The notes below the pieces were generated by a model that was given only the letters and a program-made list of their open reading frames with translations, did no database searches and was not told where the DNA came from. Made by a program: the position numbers and the translations under genes. A DNA stretch of 64,000 nt from NCBI RefSeq assembly GCF_004745595.1, contig NZ_SRLH01000007.1, positions 66,769 through 130,768 of the forward strand, read 5' to 3'. Positions 53,726 to 63,762 of the stretch are shown here, one piece after another (the first letter of the stretch is position 1; every line of letters starts with the position of its first letter). Origin of the DNA: Flavobacterium humi. GTDB lineage: Bacteria > Bacteroidota > Bacteroidia > Flavobacteriales > Flavobacteriaceae.

Positions 53726-55156
53726 TTAATCCCACCAAACTGGTGAAGTGATAGGTTGTAAAGTCGGTGCGTTTGGATTTGCATTTCTTTCAGAAAGCGG
53801 GTATACAATTCTTCTTGGGAATAAACCGGCAGTTGTTCCGTTTACTGCATATGCAAATTGACCAGCTACGTAACCAGCATTAGATTGAGGAACAGCTGAA
53901 GTTACAGGGAATCCAGTTCTGTTTTTCTCGAAAAATCCTTCAAAACCATTACCAGGGAAACTTGCGATCCATTTTTGAGTGATGATAGCTTCTAATTTTT
54001 GGCTAAAAGTACCAGCAGTAGGATAAGCATAAGCTCCAGTTAATAATGTGCCAGGAGTAAGACCGTATCTTGCAAAGTTTGCAGTAACAGCAGCATTATA
54101 TAATGCCTGAGCACCAACACCGCCGTTGTATCTCTCCATAGCTTCAGCTTGTAAGAACAAACTTTCTTCTTTACTCATGAAAAGTACCGGAGTAGTAGCG
54201 TGTAAATCTACAACTGCAATTGTTCCAGCTCCAACAGGATTTGTATAATCTCCTTGGTTAAGAGCATTACCAGCTAGGTAATATTTAGCTCTTCTTGGAT
54301 CTGAGTTGTCATCTAATTGAGAGAACATTGTTGTACTCATTCTTAAATTAGTTGCAACGTTCAATCTTCTGTTGTTGTATTCAAAAAGTGGGTTACTTTG
54401 GTTGATTGCATCAGCGAATTGAGTCATTGCTGCATCTACATCTAAAAACGCAACACCGCTAGTTAACAATTGATTGATACCGGCATCAGCAATAGCAGAT
54501 CTTGAACTGTTAGTCTGTCTCATGTAGATTTTCAACTTCATAGTGTTGGCGAATTTAGTCCAATTTGCCATGTTACCACCAAAAATGAAATCGTCAGCAC
54601 CAGGAGTTTCACCTACTGATTGAGATAAATCTTTTGATAAAGCGTCATTTAAATCTTCGATCATGAAAGTGTATACTTCCTCACCAGTATTAAATGCTGG
54701 AGCTAAAATGTCCTTGTTATTGGCTTCTTTGTAAGGAATGCTACCATAGTAATCCGTAAGGATTTGAGAAGCCTGAGCCTCCAAAGTAGTTGCGATTAGG
54801 TAATATTTCCAGTTTCCTTCGTTTGCAGCTCTTCTTTTTACATTTCGGATATCTCCTAATGCATCATACATAGCATCCCAAGCAAAATTATAATCAGAAG
54901 TACCAATGCTGTAATTGTCAATGTCTTTGTATTGATTTGCAGCATTACTTTGTGTCCAATATTGAGACCACATACCTCCGATGATCGCTAACGAAGCACC
55001 TTCACCTCCGGCTAATCCAGAAATACCTGCAGGTAATTGAGCAGAAAAAGGAGCTTTATTTGGATCTAATAAATCCGGGTCTCTATTGATGTCTAGATCA
55101 GTACAAGCTGTAAATGTAGCTGATATAGTCAATAAACTTATTATTAATTTTTTCAT
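53726..55156 (-). CDS. SusD/RagB-like outer-membrane lipoprotein
   Basis: 476 residues, lipoprotein signal ending ATFTAC. The helical SusD fold is recognisable (LPAGISGLAGGEGASLAIIG near the start, GMWSQYWTQSNAANQYKD, YDALGDIRNVKRRA, FMSKEESLFLQAEAMERY), and it fits the SusD-like type 2 group. SusD proteins lid the SusC channel and bind the nutrient. It follows susC by 11 nt. No glycan-degrading enzyme is nearby, so the ligand may be a peptide, a small oligosaccharide or another compound. Confidence 0.93.
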   Translation of the reverse strand: MKKLIISLLTISATFTACTDLDINRDPDLLDPNKAPFSAQLPAGISGLAGGEGASLAIIGGMWSQYWTQSNAANQYKDIDNYSIGTSDYNFAWDAMYDALGDIRNVKRRAANEGNWKYYLIATTLEAQASQILTDYYGSIPYKEANNKDILAPAFNTGEEVYTFMIEDLNDALSKDLSQSVGETPGADDFIFGGNMANWTKFANTMKLKIYMRQTNSSRSAIADAGINQLLTSGVAFLDVDAAMTQFADAINQSNPLFEYNNRRLNVATNLRMSTTMFSQLDDNSDPRRAKYYLAGNALNQGDYTNPVGAGTIAVVDLHATTPVLFMSKEESLFLQAEAMERYNGGVGAQALYNAAVTANFARYGLTPGTLLTGAYAYPTAGTFSQKLEAIITQKWIASFPGNGFEGFFEKNRTGFPVTSAVPQSNAGYVAGQFAYAVNGTTAGLFPRRIVYPLSERNANPNAPTLQPITSPVWWD

Positions 55157-55167
55157 GTTTATTCTAT

Positions 55168-58100
55168 TTAAAATGTTAATTTGATGCTAGCGCCATACGA
55201 TCTTTGTGAAGGATTCGCGCCAAATTCTCCTTGCTCACTTAATAAACCATCTCCAAATGTTGATAATTCAGGATCGATATAAGGATTTTCATCTGGTGTC
55301 CATAGCGCTAAGTTTTTGCCATAAACAGTGAACGAAATATTAGACATACCCATTTTATCAACTAATTTAGATGGGAAGTTGTATGTTAAAGATGCATCTC
55401 TTAATCTAACAAAAGTTTTGTCAATTACGTGACCTTGCTCAATTCCAGGGTTGTTACTTGGATTCCAGTAGTCAACATAGTTTGTAAGGCTAACTGGAGT
55501 TGTGTTCTCATCATAACCGATAACGTTACCACCACCGTCTAATACCTCTACAACAGAGTTAGGAATGATGAAAGGATTTCTGTCGTTATAAGTTGTTTCA
55601 ATACCGTTTCCTGTAAAGTGAGAAAGACGTTTTGTGTAAGAATACATTTCACCACCTTGTTTCCAGTCAATTCCAAAAGAAAGTACTAAATTTTTGTAAG
55701 TGAATTTGTTTTTGAAACCCATTACGAAATCTCTTTGAGAATCACCAACTTTTTGCTCATCATCAGTTACTTTATAGTAACCTGTTGCAGCATCAACAAT
55801 ATATTGTCCTTGAGCATTTGTTTTAGGTACGAAAGTACTGAATACACCTAGAGGTTGGTCTAGAACTGCGTTAAAACTAACTCCGTAGTTTGAAGCCAAT
55901 TGAAGTTTTTGTACATCACCAACGATGTGATCAACATTAGATTCGTTTTTAGTGAATGACGTTGTAAAATCCCATTGGAAATTAGTCATTTTCACAGGAA
56001 CAACGCTTAATACTAACTCAACACCTTTGTTGCTTACATCAAGGATGTTAGCTGTTTGAGATAAATATCCTGTTGATGTTGGTAAAGGTCTTTGGAATAA
56101 TAAATCCTTAGTTTTTTTGTTGTAAACAGAAGCGTCAAGGTTTACTCTTTTTGAGAATAAATTTGTTTCGAAACCGAACTCAATCTCTGTAGTTCTTTCT
56201 GGTTTTAAGTTTGAGTTACCTAAGTTTCCGGCAAATTCATAACCGTTAACTCCACCTACTGGTAAAATGATGTTACCAAAACCTAAACCTGCATTTCCTT
56301 GAACCATTCCTGATTCAGTAGCATAAGCTCCTGTATCGTTACCGATTTGAGCAAAACCTCCTCTTAATTTCAAGAAGTATGAATTGTTATCGATTACGAT
56401 TCCACTTGCACTAACAGATGGATAGAAGTAAGAATTCTCACCTTGTGGTAAAGTAGAAGTCCAGTCATTTCGTCCAGTTAATGTCAAGAAAACTCTGTTT
56501 TTGTATGAAGTTTCAAAAGAAGAGAAAACTGCATATGATTTTCTGATTGTATTGTTTTGGAAAACAACCGGTTTGATTGATGAGTTAGATAACTCATAGA
56601 AATTAGGAATATCCAAGTTTGTGATAGAAGCTCCTAAAGTAGAGTTCAATCTTTGGTTGTTGTTGAAACCTACTAAAGCATTGAATGTAACATTTTCGCC
56701 AAAAGTAGTGTTATAGTTGAAGTTTAAGTTGGTATCAAACTCGATGTTCTCGTTAGTTTGTTCTGTAACCCCTCCAACTACTGCGTTAGCACCAGCTAAA
56801 TCCTGGATAGATCCTTCTTCGAATCTGATAACAGCACCATAAGATTTTACTTTTTCAACTCGGTAATCACCCCCTGTTTGTAAACTGGCAGAGAATTTTT
56901 TGTTGAAGTTATAAGAAAGGTTGATGTTACCAAATAAACGGTTTCCTTCAATGTTTGTTCTATTTTCTTTTACAGACCAGTAAGGGTTACTAGTATATGG
57001 AGAGAAATAGTTACTGTTCGTGTTGAAAGGATTGTTCATGTCCTCTAAATCTACCACACTAATATCTCTAGGGATCTGAAGTAATTCCTGAGAAGCTGTA
57101 TTTCCTTCACCTGCGTCAGCACCTTGTCCTGTATTTACTGCGTATTGGTCTTTTTTAACGTAATTTGCGTTAGCTCTGAAGCTTAGTTTTTCTCCAGTTA
57201 CACCACCATTAACACTAAGAGTTCTTCTGTTGTATGAATCAGCATCCGTTGGCACGATACCATCTGAATTAACGTCAGTAAAGCTTAAAGAGAAGTTAGA
57301 GTTTTCTCCACCTCCACTTAATCTTACAGAGTTGGTATACGTGTGTCCAAGTTCGAAGAAATCTTTAATATTGTCTTTAAGCGCAACGTATGGTTTGATT
57401 TGCTGAGAATTGTTTACAATTGTTCCCCAAGGACGGATCTCACCGTTGAATGCAGGACCCCAAGAACCATTTTCGTTACTTGCAGTGTTTCCACTGTTAC
57501 CGCCAGCCCAGCTAGACCATGATTGACCTGCCCATCCCTGACCGAATTGGTTTTGTAAGTGAGGTACTCTTGCAACTTGTGAGAAATCAGTTGAATGCAT
57601 TAATTCAACTGCTACCTTAGATTTGTTTTTTCCAGATTTTGTTGTGATGATGATAACACCGGCACCAGCTCTAGAACCATATAATGCAGATGCAGCAGCA
57701 CCTTTTAATATAGTCATGCTCTCGATGTTGTTCGGGTCGATATCACCGATACCATTACCAGCATCATAACTTCTTGTGTTTCCAACACCACTTGAGCTGT
57801 TGTTTGTAATTGGCGTACCATCTACAACATATAAAGGGCTACTTGCCCCGGCAGATAACGAGTTGAATCCACGGATGATAACTTTTGAAGATGCTCCTAC
57901 CTGTGCAGGTGCAGAGATGTCAACACCGGCAACTTTTCCTGATAAAGATTCGAAAACGTTTGTGTTGGCTACCTCAGTAAGTTCTTTGTTGCTTACCGTT
58001 GAAGTCGCGTAACCTAATGATTTTTTTTGTTTTTTGATACCTAAGGCCGTTGTAACTACAACTTCGCCTAAAGCAACTGAGTCGTCAGACAATTTAACAC

Positions 58101-58368
58101 TCATGTTTGATGAAGCGCTTAATTCTCTGGTTTTCATTCCCATGAAGCTGAAGACAAGGGTTTCGCCTTGAGCTGCTTGGATTTTAAATTTACCATCAAA
58201 GTCAGTTTGTGTCCCCTTGGCGGTTCCTTTAACTAAAACGTTAACACCAGGTAAGGGTAAACCGCTTACATCTGTAACTACACCAGACGCATATTTCTCT
58301 TGCGCCAATGCCAATTGTGATATTAGTGCGAATAATAGCACTAAAAATCGATTAAACTTTAATTTCAT
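55168..58368 (-). CDS. SusC/RagA-type TonB-dependent transporter
   Basis: 1066 residues. Signal peptide ending ALAQ, carboxypeptidase-regulatory-like domain (about 27-110; LPLPGVNVLVKGTAKGTQTD), TonB plug (about 115-250; VIIRGFNSLSAG, ALYGSRAGAGVIIITTKSG) and a large beta-barrel ending in YGASIKLTF. With SusD it forms an energised importer. It heads an operon of four genes with 11-12 nt gaps. The codons look like those of the ribosomal genes, suggesting high expression. A CATATTTG (7 of 8 matches to TAnnTTTG) lies at 58401-58394. Confidence 0.96.
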   Translation of the reverse strand: MKLKFNRFLVLLFALISQLALAQEKYASGVVTDVSGLPLPGVNVLVKGTAKGTQTDFDGKFKIQAAQGETLVFSFMGMKTRELSASSNMSVKLSDDSVALGEVVVTTALGIKKQKKSLGYATSTVSNKELTEVANTNVFESLSGKVAGVDISAPAQVGASSKVIIRGFNSLSAGASSPLYVVDGTPITNNSSSGVGNTRSYDAGNGIGDIDPNNIESMTILKGAAASALYGSRAGAGVIIITTKSGKNKSKVAVELMHSTDFSQVARVPHLQNQFGQGWAGQSWSSWAGGNSGNTASNENGSWGPAFNGEIRPWGTIVNNSQQIKPYVALKDNIKDFFELGHTYTNSVRLSGGGENSNFSLSFTDVNSDGIVPTDADSYNRRTLSVNGGVTGEKLSFRANANYVKKDQYAVNTGQGADAGEGNTASQELLQIPRDISVVDLEDMNNPFNTNSNYFSPYTSNPYWSVKENRTNIEGNRLFGNINLSYNFNKKFSASLQTGGDYRVEKVKSYGAVIRFEEGSIQDLAGANAVVGGVTEQTNENIEFDTNLNFNYNTTFGENVTFNALVGFNNNQRLNSTLGASITNLDIPNFYELSNSSIKPVVFQNNTIRKSYAVFSSFETSYKNRVFLTLTGRNDWTSTLPQGENSYFYPSVSASGIVIDNNSYFLKLRGGFAQIGNDTGAYATESGMVQGNAGLGFGNIILPVGGVNGYEFAGNLGNSNLKPERTTEIEFGFETNLFSKRVNLDASVYNKKTKDLLFQRPLPTSTGYLSQTANILDVSNKGVELVLSVVPVKMTNFQWDFTTSFTKNESNVDHIVGDVQKLQLASNYGVSFNAVLDQPLGVFSTFVPKTNAQGQYIVDAATGYYKVTDDEQKVGDSQRDFVMGFKNKFTYKNLVLSFGIDWKQGGEMYSYTKRLSHFTGNGIETTYNDRNPFIIPNSVVEVLDGGGNVIGYDENTTPVSLTNYVDYWNPSNNPGIEQGHVIDKTFVRLRDASLTYNFPSKLVDKMGMSNISFTVYGKNLALWTPDENPYIDPELSTFGDGLLSEQGEFGANPSQRSYGASIKLTF

Positions 58369-58450
58369 AGAATTTATTTTAATTTAGTTATGGCAAATAT
58401 GAGAGTTATTTGTGTTTTTTCCTAATTAAATATTAAAAAAATGTTCAATT

Positions 58451-60103
58451 TTAGTTAAATTTTGCTCGGAAGCTGATGTGTAAAATCGAATTGGAGAGTT
58501 TTATGGGTTGATTTTTTGCGCTTCCGTTTGCGTAAACCAGATTTAAAAGGCCGTTTTTTGTTAAAATCCCAAACCCGAAACCGAGTCCGATCAGGCTGTT
58601 TGAAGTGTTTGAAGTTTTGTCCTGATAGTAACCGTAATCTATGATCGAATGCAGGTACATATTTGGTGTCGCGGCGTATCGATATTCGGTTAGAAGTGAT
58701 GTAAATACATTGCCTTGCAGGCTGTTTTCGGTAAAACCCCTTATCGAATTGATTCCTCCAAAACGATGCAGTTCGTTGATGATGTAAGAATCGCTTTTAA
58801 GGTAGAAATTCTTACTTGTTATGTTAATGCTGTTTTTTTTGTTCAGGTAAAAATTATGGCTGGCATTCAAAGCGGCAAAAAATTGATCGTTCCCGTTGAT
58901 TTTAGACTTTCTGTTGCCGGCACCTATTTTGAAATATAAAAGTGTTTTGTCGGGAAATAGAAAGTCGTCCGGATTGTAAACCGAAAAATCCAGGTGCGAA
59001 GTGAGGAAAGAATTTTTAAAATCGCTTATGCTGGAATTGTTACTGTTTTGGATGTCGCTCGACTCGGTGCTTTGATAGCCCAAATATACTCTTGTGTTGT
59101 AATTGAAATAATAACCCAGGTCAATCCCGGTTAAGGTGTTTTGGAAAATACTGTCCTGCTTGAAAATATTCAATTGCGCTTTTAATCCTAACGGGCTCTG
59201 GAACAAATAAGGAATTTCAATGGCGCCATTGAATGTTTTTTGGTTTTTGCCATCACTTTTCCAAAACACATTGAATTTTTCCCCGCCGTTTAAAATATTC
59301 TGGAGCTGCAAGTCAAGATAGCCGTTTATGACGACTTTTTTTTCATCGTCGTTATTGAAGCCGATAAATCCGTCAAAAGTATTGGGTTTTGCTTTTTCGA
59401 GATACACATATACTTTGGTAGAATCTTTGCTGAATAGAATCTCGGGATATTTTGTCTGGCTCGCAAATCTGAATTTCTCAAAATCGGCATGGAGTTTTTT
59501 CAGGTTTTCCTGATTGAATATTTTTTTGCGGTACAATCGCTGTATGTTTTTTGTGTGGCTGGCTGGGAATTTTGAATACCCGTTGATGATGATGCCGTCG
59601 AGTGTCCTGATTTTTTCGGCCTGGAAATTCAAATCGGCAAAAAGTTCATGGTCCCGGCTTTTGAAATTCACCAATTGCAATTTTGCCAGCGAGTACCCTT
59701 TTTTTTCCAATAATTGCAATGAGGAATCCATGAAGTTCCCGGTTTCGGAAATAGGCAGTCTGAGGCTGTCTTTTTCTAAATTCAATAACCTGAAATCTTT
59801 TCCGATGCGGATATTGATGAATTTTTTTTGTGGCCCAAGGCGGTACAGGAATAAAAAAGTAGTGTCATTTATTTTTTCGGCCTTGTCGTGTTCTGCTTCC
59901 AAAAAACCGTTGGCCAGCAGTTTTTCTGAAAAACGGTTGGTTTCGTCCAGGAGCGATTTGGTTGTGGTGTGTGTTTTGGAATACCCTATCGAATCGATTG
60001 TTTTGTTTTCGGCCTCCGAGCCGGATTGTATGCGTAAATATAAATCCTGCGCCGAAACACATTGACAGGCAATCGAAATAAAAAGTAAACAGAGGAATTT
60101 CAA
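58451..60103 (-). CDS. Omp85/BamA-like outer-membrane protein, TTG start
   Basis: 550 residues. Signal peptide ending CVSAQ. POTRA-like segments (about 90-250; LDGIIINGYSKFPASHTKNI) precede a barrel of about 300 residues (GGEKFNVFWKSDGKNQKTFN onward) with an Omp85 loop-6-like NSIRGFTENSLQGN and a terminal strand ending ISFRAKFN. It is too short for BamA and resembles the small Omp85 proteins (ShlB/TamA-like) of Bacteroidota. The start codon is TTG at 60103; no in-frame ATG lies upstream and none before the signal peptide. It is divergent from rpsL. Confidence 0.8.
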   Translation of the reverse strand: MKFLCLLFISIACQCVSAQDLYLRIQSGSEAENKTIDSIGYSKTHTTTKSLLDETNRFSEKLLANGFLEAEHDKAEKINDTTFLFLYRLGPQKKFINIRIGKDFRLLNLEKDSLRLPISETGNFMDSSLQLLEKKGYSLAKLQLVNFKSRDHELFADLNFQAEKIRTLDGIIINGYSKFPASHTKNIQRLYRKKIFNQENLKKLHADFEKFRFASQTKYPEILFSKDSTKVYVYLEKAKPNTFDGFIGFNNDDEKKVVINGYLDLQLQNILNGGEKFNVFWKSDGKNQKTFNGAIEIPYLFQSPLGLKAQLNIFKQDSIFQNTLTGIDLGYYFNYNTRVYLGYQSTESSDIQNSNNSSISDFKNSFLTSHLDFSVYNPDDFLFPDKTLLYFKIGAGNRKSKINGNDQFFAALNASHNFYLNKKNSINITSKNFYLKSDSYIINELHRFGGINSIRGFTENSLQGNVFTSLLTEYRYAATPNMYLHSIIDYGYYQDKTSNTSNSLIGLGFGFGILTKNGLLNLVYANGSAKNQPIKLSNSILHISFRAKFN

Positions 60104-60197
60104 CTTGATTTTTTTAATTAATGAAACGCAAAAAACGATTGTTTCTTGTGAAAAATCAAATGTATAATAATATCCTTGAAAATTAATGAATTAAGGT

Positions 60198-60227
60198 TTG
60201 TTTCCTTAAAAATATTTTATACATTTG
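60198..60227 (+). promoter_or_regulatory. Promoter of the str operon
   Basis: TTG (60198-60200), 19 nt, TACATTTG (60220-60227): a full match to the Bacteroidota promoter consensus, 53 nt before the rpsL ATG. Confidence 0.85.
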
Positions 60228-60231
60228 CAAC

Positions 60232-60246
60232 CCCGTAAAAAGCGGG
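60232..60246 (+). promoter_or_regulatory. Small hairpin in the rpsL leader
   Basis: CCCG, 7-nt loop, CGGG, starting about 5 nt after the -7 element, so at the very 5' end of the mRNA. It may protect the transcript or bind a ribosomal protein. Confidence 0.4.
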
Positions 60247-60280
60247 AATTTTATAAACAAGTAATTTTTAGTATTTAATT

Positions 60281-60664
60281 ATGCCAACAATTCAACAATT
60301 AGTAAGAACAGGAAGAACCCAAATGACTAAGAAGTCTAAATCGGTTGCTCTGGATTCTTGTCCTCAAAGAAGAGGTGTTTGTACGCGTGTTTATACAACG
60401 ACACCAAAAAAACCAAACTCTGCAATGCGTAAAGTAGCGCGTGTACGTTTGACAAATGGTAACGAAGTAAATGCCTACATTCCTGGAGAAGGACACAATC
60501 TGCAAGAACACTCGATAGTATTAGTTAGAGGTGGAAGGGTAAAAGATTTGCCAGGAGTAAGATACCACATTGTGCGTGGTGCGCTTGATACATCAGGTGT
60601 AGCAGGAAGAACACAAAGAAGATCTAAGTACGGAGCAAAACGCCCTAAAGAGGCTAAAAAGTAA
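60281..60664 (+). CDS. rpsL: 30S ribosomal protein S12
   Basis: 127 residues. The conserved PTIQQLVR start, [13 protein letters not shown] and [15 protein letters not shown] are intact; the two lysines at the streptomycin-resistance positions are wild type. First gene of the str operon; S7, EF-G and S10 follow in the same direction. The promoter at 60198-60227 is the best in the window. The region before the ATG is A/T-rich without a Shine-Dalgarno sequence, as is normal here. Confidence 0.98.
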   Translation: MPTIQQLVRTGRTQMTKKSKSVALDSCPQRRGVCTRVYTTTPKKPNSAMRKVARVRLTNGNEVNAYIPGEGHNLQEHSIVLVRGGRVKDLPGVRYHIVRGALDTSGVAGRTQRRSKYGAKRPKEAKK

Positions 60665-60690
60665 TTTTTAAAAACTTTTAAGAAAAAGAC

Positions 60691-61167
60691 ATGAGAAAAA
60701 GAGCGGCAAAGAAAAGACCACTTTTACCGGATCCAAGGTTTAACGATCAATTGGTAACACGTTTTGTAAACAACTTAATGTGGGATGGTAAAAAATCAAC
60801 AGCGTTCAAAGTATTTTATGATGCTATTGACATCGTAGAGTCTAAGAAACAAGATGCAGAAAAATCATCACTAGAAATTTGGAAAGATGCCTTAACTAAC
60901 GTTATGCCTCACGTAGAAGTACGTAGCCGTAGAGTTGGTGGAGCTACATTCCAGATTCCAATGCAAATTCGCCCGGACAGAAAAATTTCTATGGCGATGA
61001 AATGGATGATTCTTTATGCAAGAAGAAGAAACGAAAAATCAATGGCAGGAAAACTTGCTTCAGAAATTTTAGCTGCTGCTAAAGAAGAAGGAGCTGCGGT
61101 TAAGAAAAGAATGGATACTCACAAAATGGCAGAAGCTAACAAGGCTTTCTCTCACTTTAGATTTTAA
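60691..61167 (+). CDS. rpsG: 30S ribosomal protein S7
   Basis: 158 residues, full length. [20 protein letters not shown] is the typical Bacteroidota N-terminus, and the RNA-binding [16 protein letters not shown] is conserved. S7 nucleates the 30S head. It lies 26 nt after rpsL and 11 nt before fusA. Confidence 0.98.
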   Translation: MRKRAAKKRPLLPDPRFNDQLVTRFVNNLMWDGKKSTAFKVFYDAIDIVESKKQDAEKSSLEIWKDALTNVMPHVEVRSRRVGGATFQIPMQIRPDRKISMAMKWMILYARRRNEKSMAGKLASEILAAAKEEGAAVKKRMDTHKMAEANKAFSHFRF

Positions 61168-61178
61168 TTCATAAAGAA

Positions 61179-63335
61179 ATGGCTAGAGATTTAAAATACA
61201 CAAGGAATATAGGGATTGCGGCTCACATTGATGCTGGTAAGACAACAACAACGGAGCGTATCTTATTTTATACTGGAAAGTCACATAAAATTGGTGAGGT
61301 GCACGATGGTGCTGCAACAATGGACTGGATGGCACAAGAGCAGGAGAGAGGTATTACCATTACTTCAGCTGCAACAACTTGTACCTGGAACTTCCCAACT
61401 GAGCAAGGTAAAGTTTTGCCAGAATCATTACCATACCATTTTAACATTATAGATACTCCTGGGCACGTGGATTTTACCGTAGAGGTAAACCGTTCTTTGC
61501 GTGTACTTGATGGTTTGGTTTTCTTATTTAGTGCGGTTGACGGTGTTGAGCCTCAGTCAGAAACTAACTGGAGACTTGCAGATCAATATAGAGTTCCTCG
61601 TATGGGATTCGTTAATAAAATGGACCGTCAAGGGTCTAACTTCTTGGCTGTTTGCCAACAGGTTCGTGATATGTTGAAATCAAACGCTGTAGCGATTACT
61701 TTGCCAATTGGTGAAGAAAATGATTTCAAAGGTGTTGTGGATTTGGTAAAAAACCAAGCTATTATCTGGCATGATGCTACTCAAGGGGCGACTTTTGATA
61801 TCGTTGACATTCCAGCTGATATGGTTGCTGAAGTAAAAGAATACAGAGATATCCTTATTGAAGCGGTTGCTGATTATGATGAGAACTTGCTTGATAAATA
61901 CATGGAAGATCCGGATTCTATCACTGAAGAGGAAATCAACAATGCTTTAAGAGCTGCCACTATGGATATGGCTATCATTCCTATGATTGCTGGTTCTTCT
62001 TTCAAAAACAAAGGAGTTCAATTCATGTTAGATGCAGTTTGTAAATATTTACCATCTCCTTTGGATAAAGAAGGTATCGAAGGTATCCATCCTGATGATG
62101 CTGATTTGTTGGAAGAAGATCAAACTAAAATCTTGCGTAAACCAGATGTAAAAGAGCCGTTTGCTGCTTTGGCATTTAAGATTGCTACTGACCCATTCGT
62201 AGGTCGTTTGGCTTTCTTCCGTGCATACTCTGGCCGTTTAGATGCTGGTTCTTATGTTTTGAACACTCGTTCTGGAAACAAGGAAAGAATTTCTCGTATT
62301 TACCAAATGCACGCTAATAAACAAAATCCAATTGAATTTATTGAAGCTGGAGATATTGGTGCTGCTGTAGGATTTAAAGATATCAAAACCGGGGATACAT
62401 TGTGTGATGAAAAGCACCCGATTATTCTTGAGTCAATGAAATTCCCTGATCCGGTAATTGGTATCGCTATTGAGCCTAAAACTAAAGCTGACGTTGATAA
62501 AATGGGTATGGCTTTGGCGAAATTAGCTGAAGAGGATCCTACATTTACTGTTAGAACAGACGAGGCTTCAGGTCAGACTATTATCTCGGGTATGGGTGAG
62601 CTTCACTTGGATATCTTGGTAGATAGAATGAAACGTGAATTTAAAGTTGAAGTGAACCAAGGTGAGCCTCAAGTTGAATATAAAGAAGCATTTACAAGAG
62701 CTGCTTCACACAGGGAAACATACAAAAAACAATCTGGAGGTCGTGGTAAATTCGGTGATATCGTATTTACAATTGAGCCTGCTGATGAAGTTGACGGTAA
62801 AGTTCCTGTTGGATTGCAATTCATCAATGCTGTAAAAGGTGGTAACGTTCCTAAAGAATATATCCCTGCTGTAGAAAAAGGTTTCCGTGAAGCTATGAAA
62901 ACTGGTCCGTTGGCAGGATATGCTGTGGATAGTTTGAAAGTGACTTTAACGGACGGATCTTTCCACCCGGTGGATTCTGATGCTCTTTCTTTTGAATTAG
63001 CGGCAAGAATGGGTTATAAAGAGTCTGGAAAAGCTGCTGGAGCTGTTATTTTAGAGCCTATCATGAAAATCGAGGTTATCACTCCAGAAGAAAACATGGG
63101 TGATATCGTAGGTGACTTGAACCGTCGTAGAGGTCAGGTTAATGACATGGGTGATAGAAACGGAGCGAAAACGATCAAAGCAGATGTGCCTTTGGCTGAG
63201 ATGTTCGGTTATGTAACTACATTAAGAACATTGTCGTCAGGTAGAGCAACATCTACAATGGAGTTTTCTCATTATGCAGAAACACCTTCTAATATTTCAG
63301 AAGAGGTAATCAAAAAAGCAAAAGGTAACGCTTAA
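61179..63335 (+). CDS. fusA: Translation elongation factor G
   Basis: 718 residues. GTPase motifs [17 protein letters not shown] (G1), [12 protein letters not shown] (G3) and NKMDR (G4), then domains II to V ([15 protein letters not shown] region, [15 protein letters not shown] end). EF-G drives translocation. It is the third gene of the str operon. The sequence has no visible disruption. Confidence 0.98.
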   Translation: MARDLKYTRNIGIAAHIDAGKTTTTERILFYTGKSHKIGEVHDGAATMDWMAQEQERGITITSAATTCTWNFPTEQGKVLPESLPYHFNIIDTPGHVDFTVEVNRSLRVLDGLVFLFSAVDGVEPQSETNWRLADQYRVPRMGFVNKMDRQGSNFLAVCQQVRDMLKSNAVAITLPIGEENDFKGVVDLVKNQAIIWHDATQGATFDIVDIPADMVAEVKEYRDILIEAVADYDENLLDKYMEDPDSITEEEINNALRAATMDMAIIPMIAGSSFKNKGVQFMLDAVCKYLPSPLDKEGIEGIHPDDADLLEEDQTKILRKPDVKEPFAALAFKIATDPFVGRLAFFRAYSGRLDAGSYVLNTRSGNKERISRIYQMHANKQNPIEFIEAGDIGAAVGFKDIKTGDTLCDEKHPIILESMKFPDPVIGIAIEPKTKADVDKMGMALAKLAEEDPTFTVRTDEASGQTIISGMGELHLDILVDRMKREFKVEVNQGEPQVEYKEAFTRAASHRETYKKQSGGRGKFGDIVFTIEPADEVDGKVPVGLQFINAVKGGNVPKEYIPAVEKGFREAMKTGPLAGYAVDSLKVTLTDGSFHPVDSDALSFELAARMGYKESGKAAGAVILEPIMKIEVITPEENMGDIVGDLNRRRGQVNDMGDRNGAKTIKADVPLAEMFGYVTTLRTLSSGRATSTMEFSHYAETPSNISEEVIKKAKGNA

Positions 63336-63345
63336 TTTTAAGAAA

Positions 63346-63651
63346 ATGAGTCAAAAAATCAGAATAAAATTGAAATCTTACGATCACATGTTGGTAGACA
63401 AGTCTGCTGAAAAGATTGTAAAAACTGTAAAAAGTACAGGTGCTGTTGTAACTGGTCCTATTCCGTTGCCAACGCATAAAAAACTTTTCACTGTATTGCG
63501 TTCTCCGCACGTTAACAAAAAAGCGAGAGAGCAGTTTGAAGTGATGTCATACAAAAGATTGTTAGATATTTACAGTTCTTCTTCAAAAACTATCGACGCT
63601 CTAATGAAGTTAGAGTTGCCAAGTGGAGTTGAAGTTGAAATCAAAGTCTAA
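63346..63651 (+). CDS. rpsJ: 30S ribosomal protein S10
   Basis: 101 residues, full length; [20 protein letters not shown] and [20 protein letters not shown] are the family hallmarks. It starts 10 nt after fusA, so it belongs to the str operon here, and rplC starts from its own promoter 111 nt later. Confidence 0.98.
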   Translation: MSQKIRIKLKSYDHMLVDKSAEKIVKTVKSTGAVVTGPIPLPTHKKLFTVLRSPHVNKKAREQFEVMSYKRLLDIYSSSSKTIDALMKLELPSGVEVEIKV

Positions 63652-63671
63652 TTAATTAGATAAAAAGTATT

Positions 63672-63714
63672 TAGGGATTAAGTTTTGTTATTCAAAACTT
63701 AATCCCTACTTTTG
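63672..63714 (+). promoter_or_regulatory. Promoter of rplC embedded in a perfect inverted repeat
   Basis: TAGGGATTAAGTTTTG (63672-63687) and CAAAACTTAATCCCTA (63693-63708) form a perfect 16-bp stem with a 5-nt loop. TTG (63685-63687), 19 nt, TACTTTTG (63707-63714) is a full promoter sharing its -33 with the left arm and the start of its -7 with the right arm. The RNA stem, followed by CTTTTG, may also end transcripts from rpsJ. Confidence 0.8.
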
Positions 63715-63762
63715 CACACTCAAAAAAAATAAAGTTTTAGTAAATAATTAATAATTAGTAAT

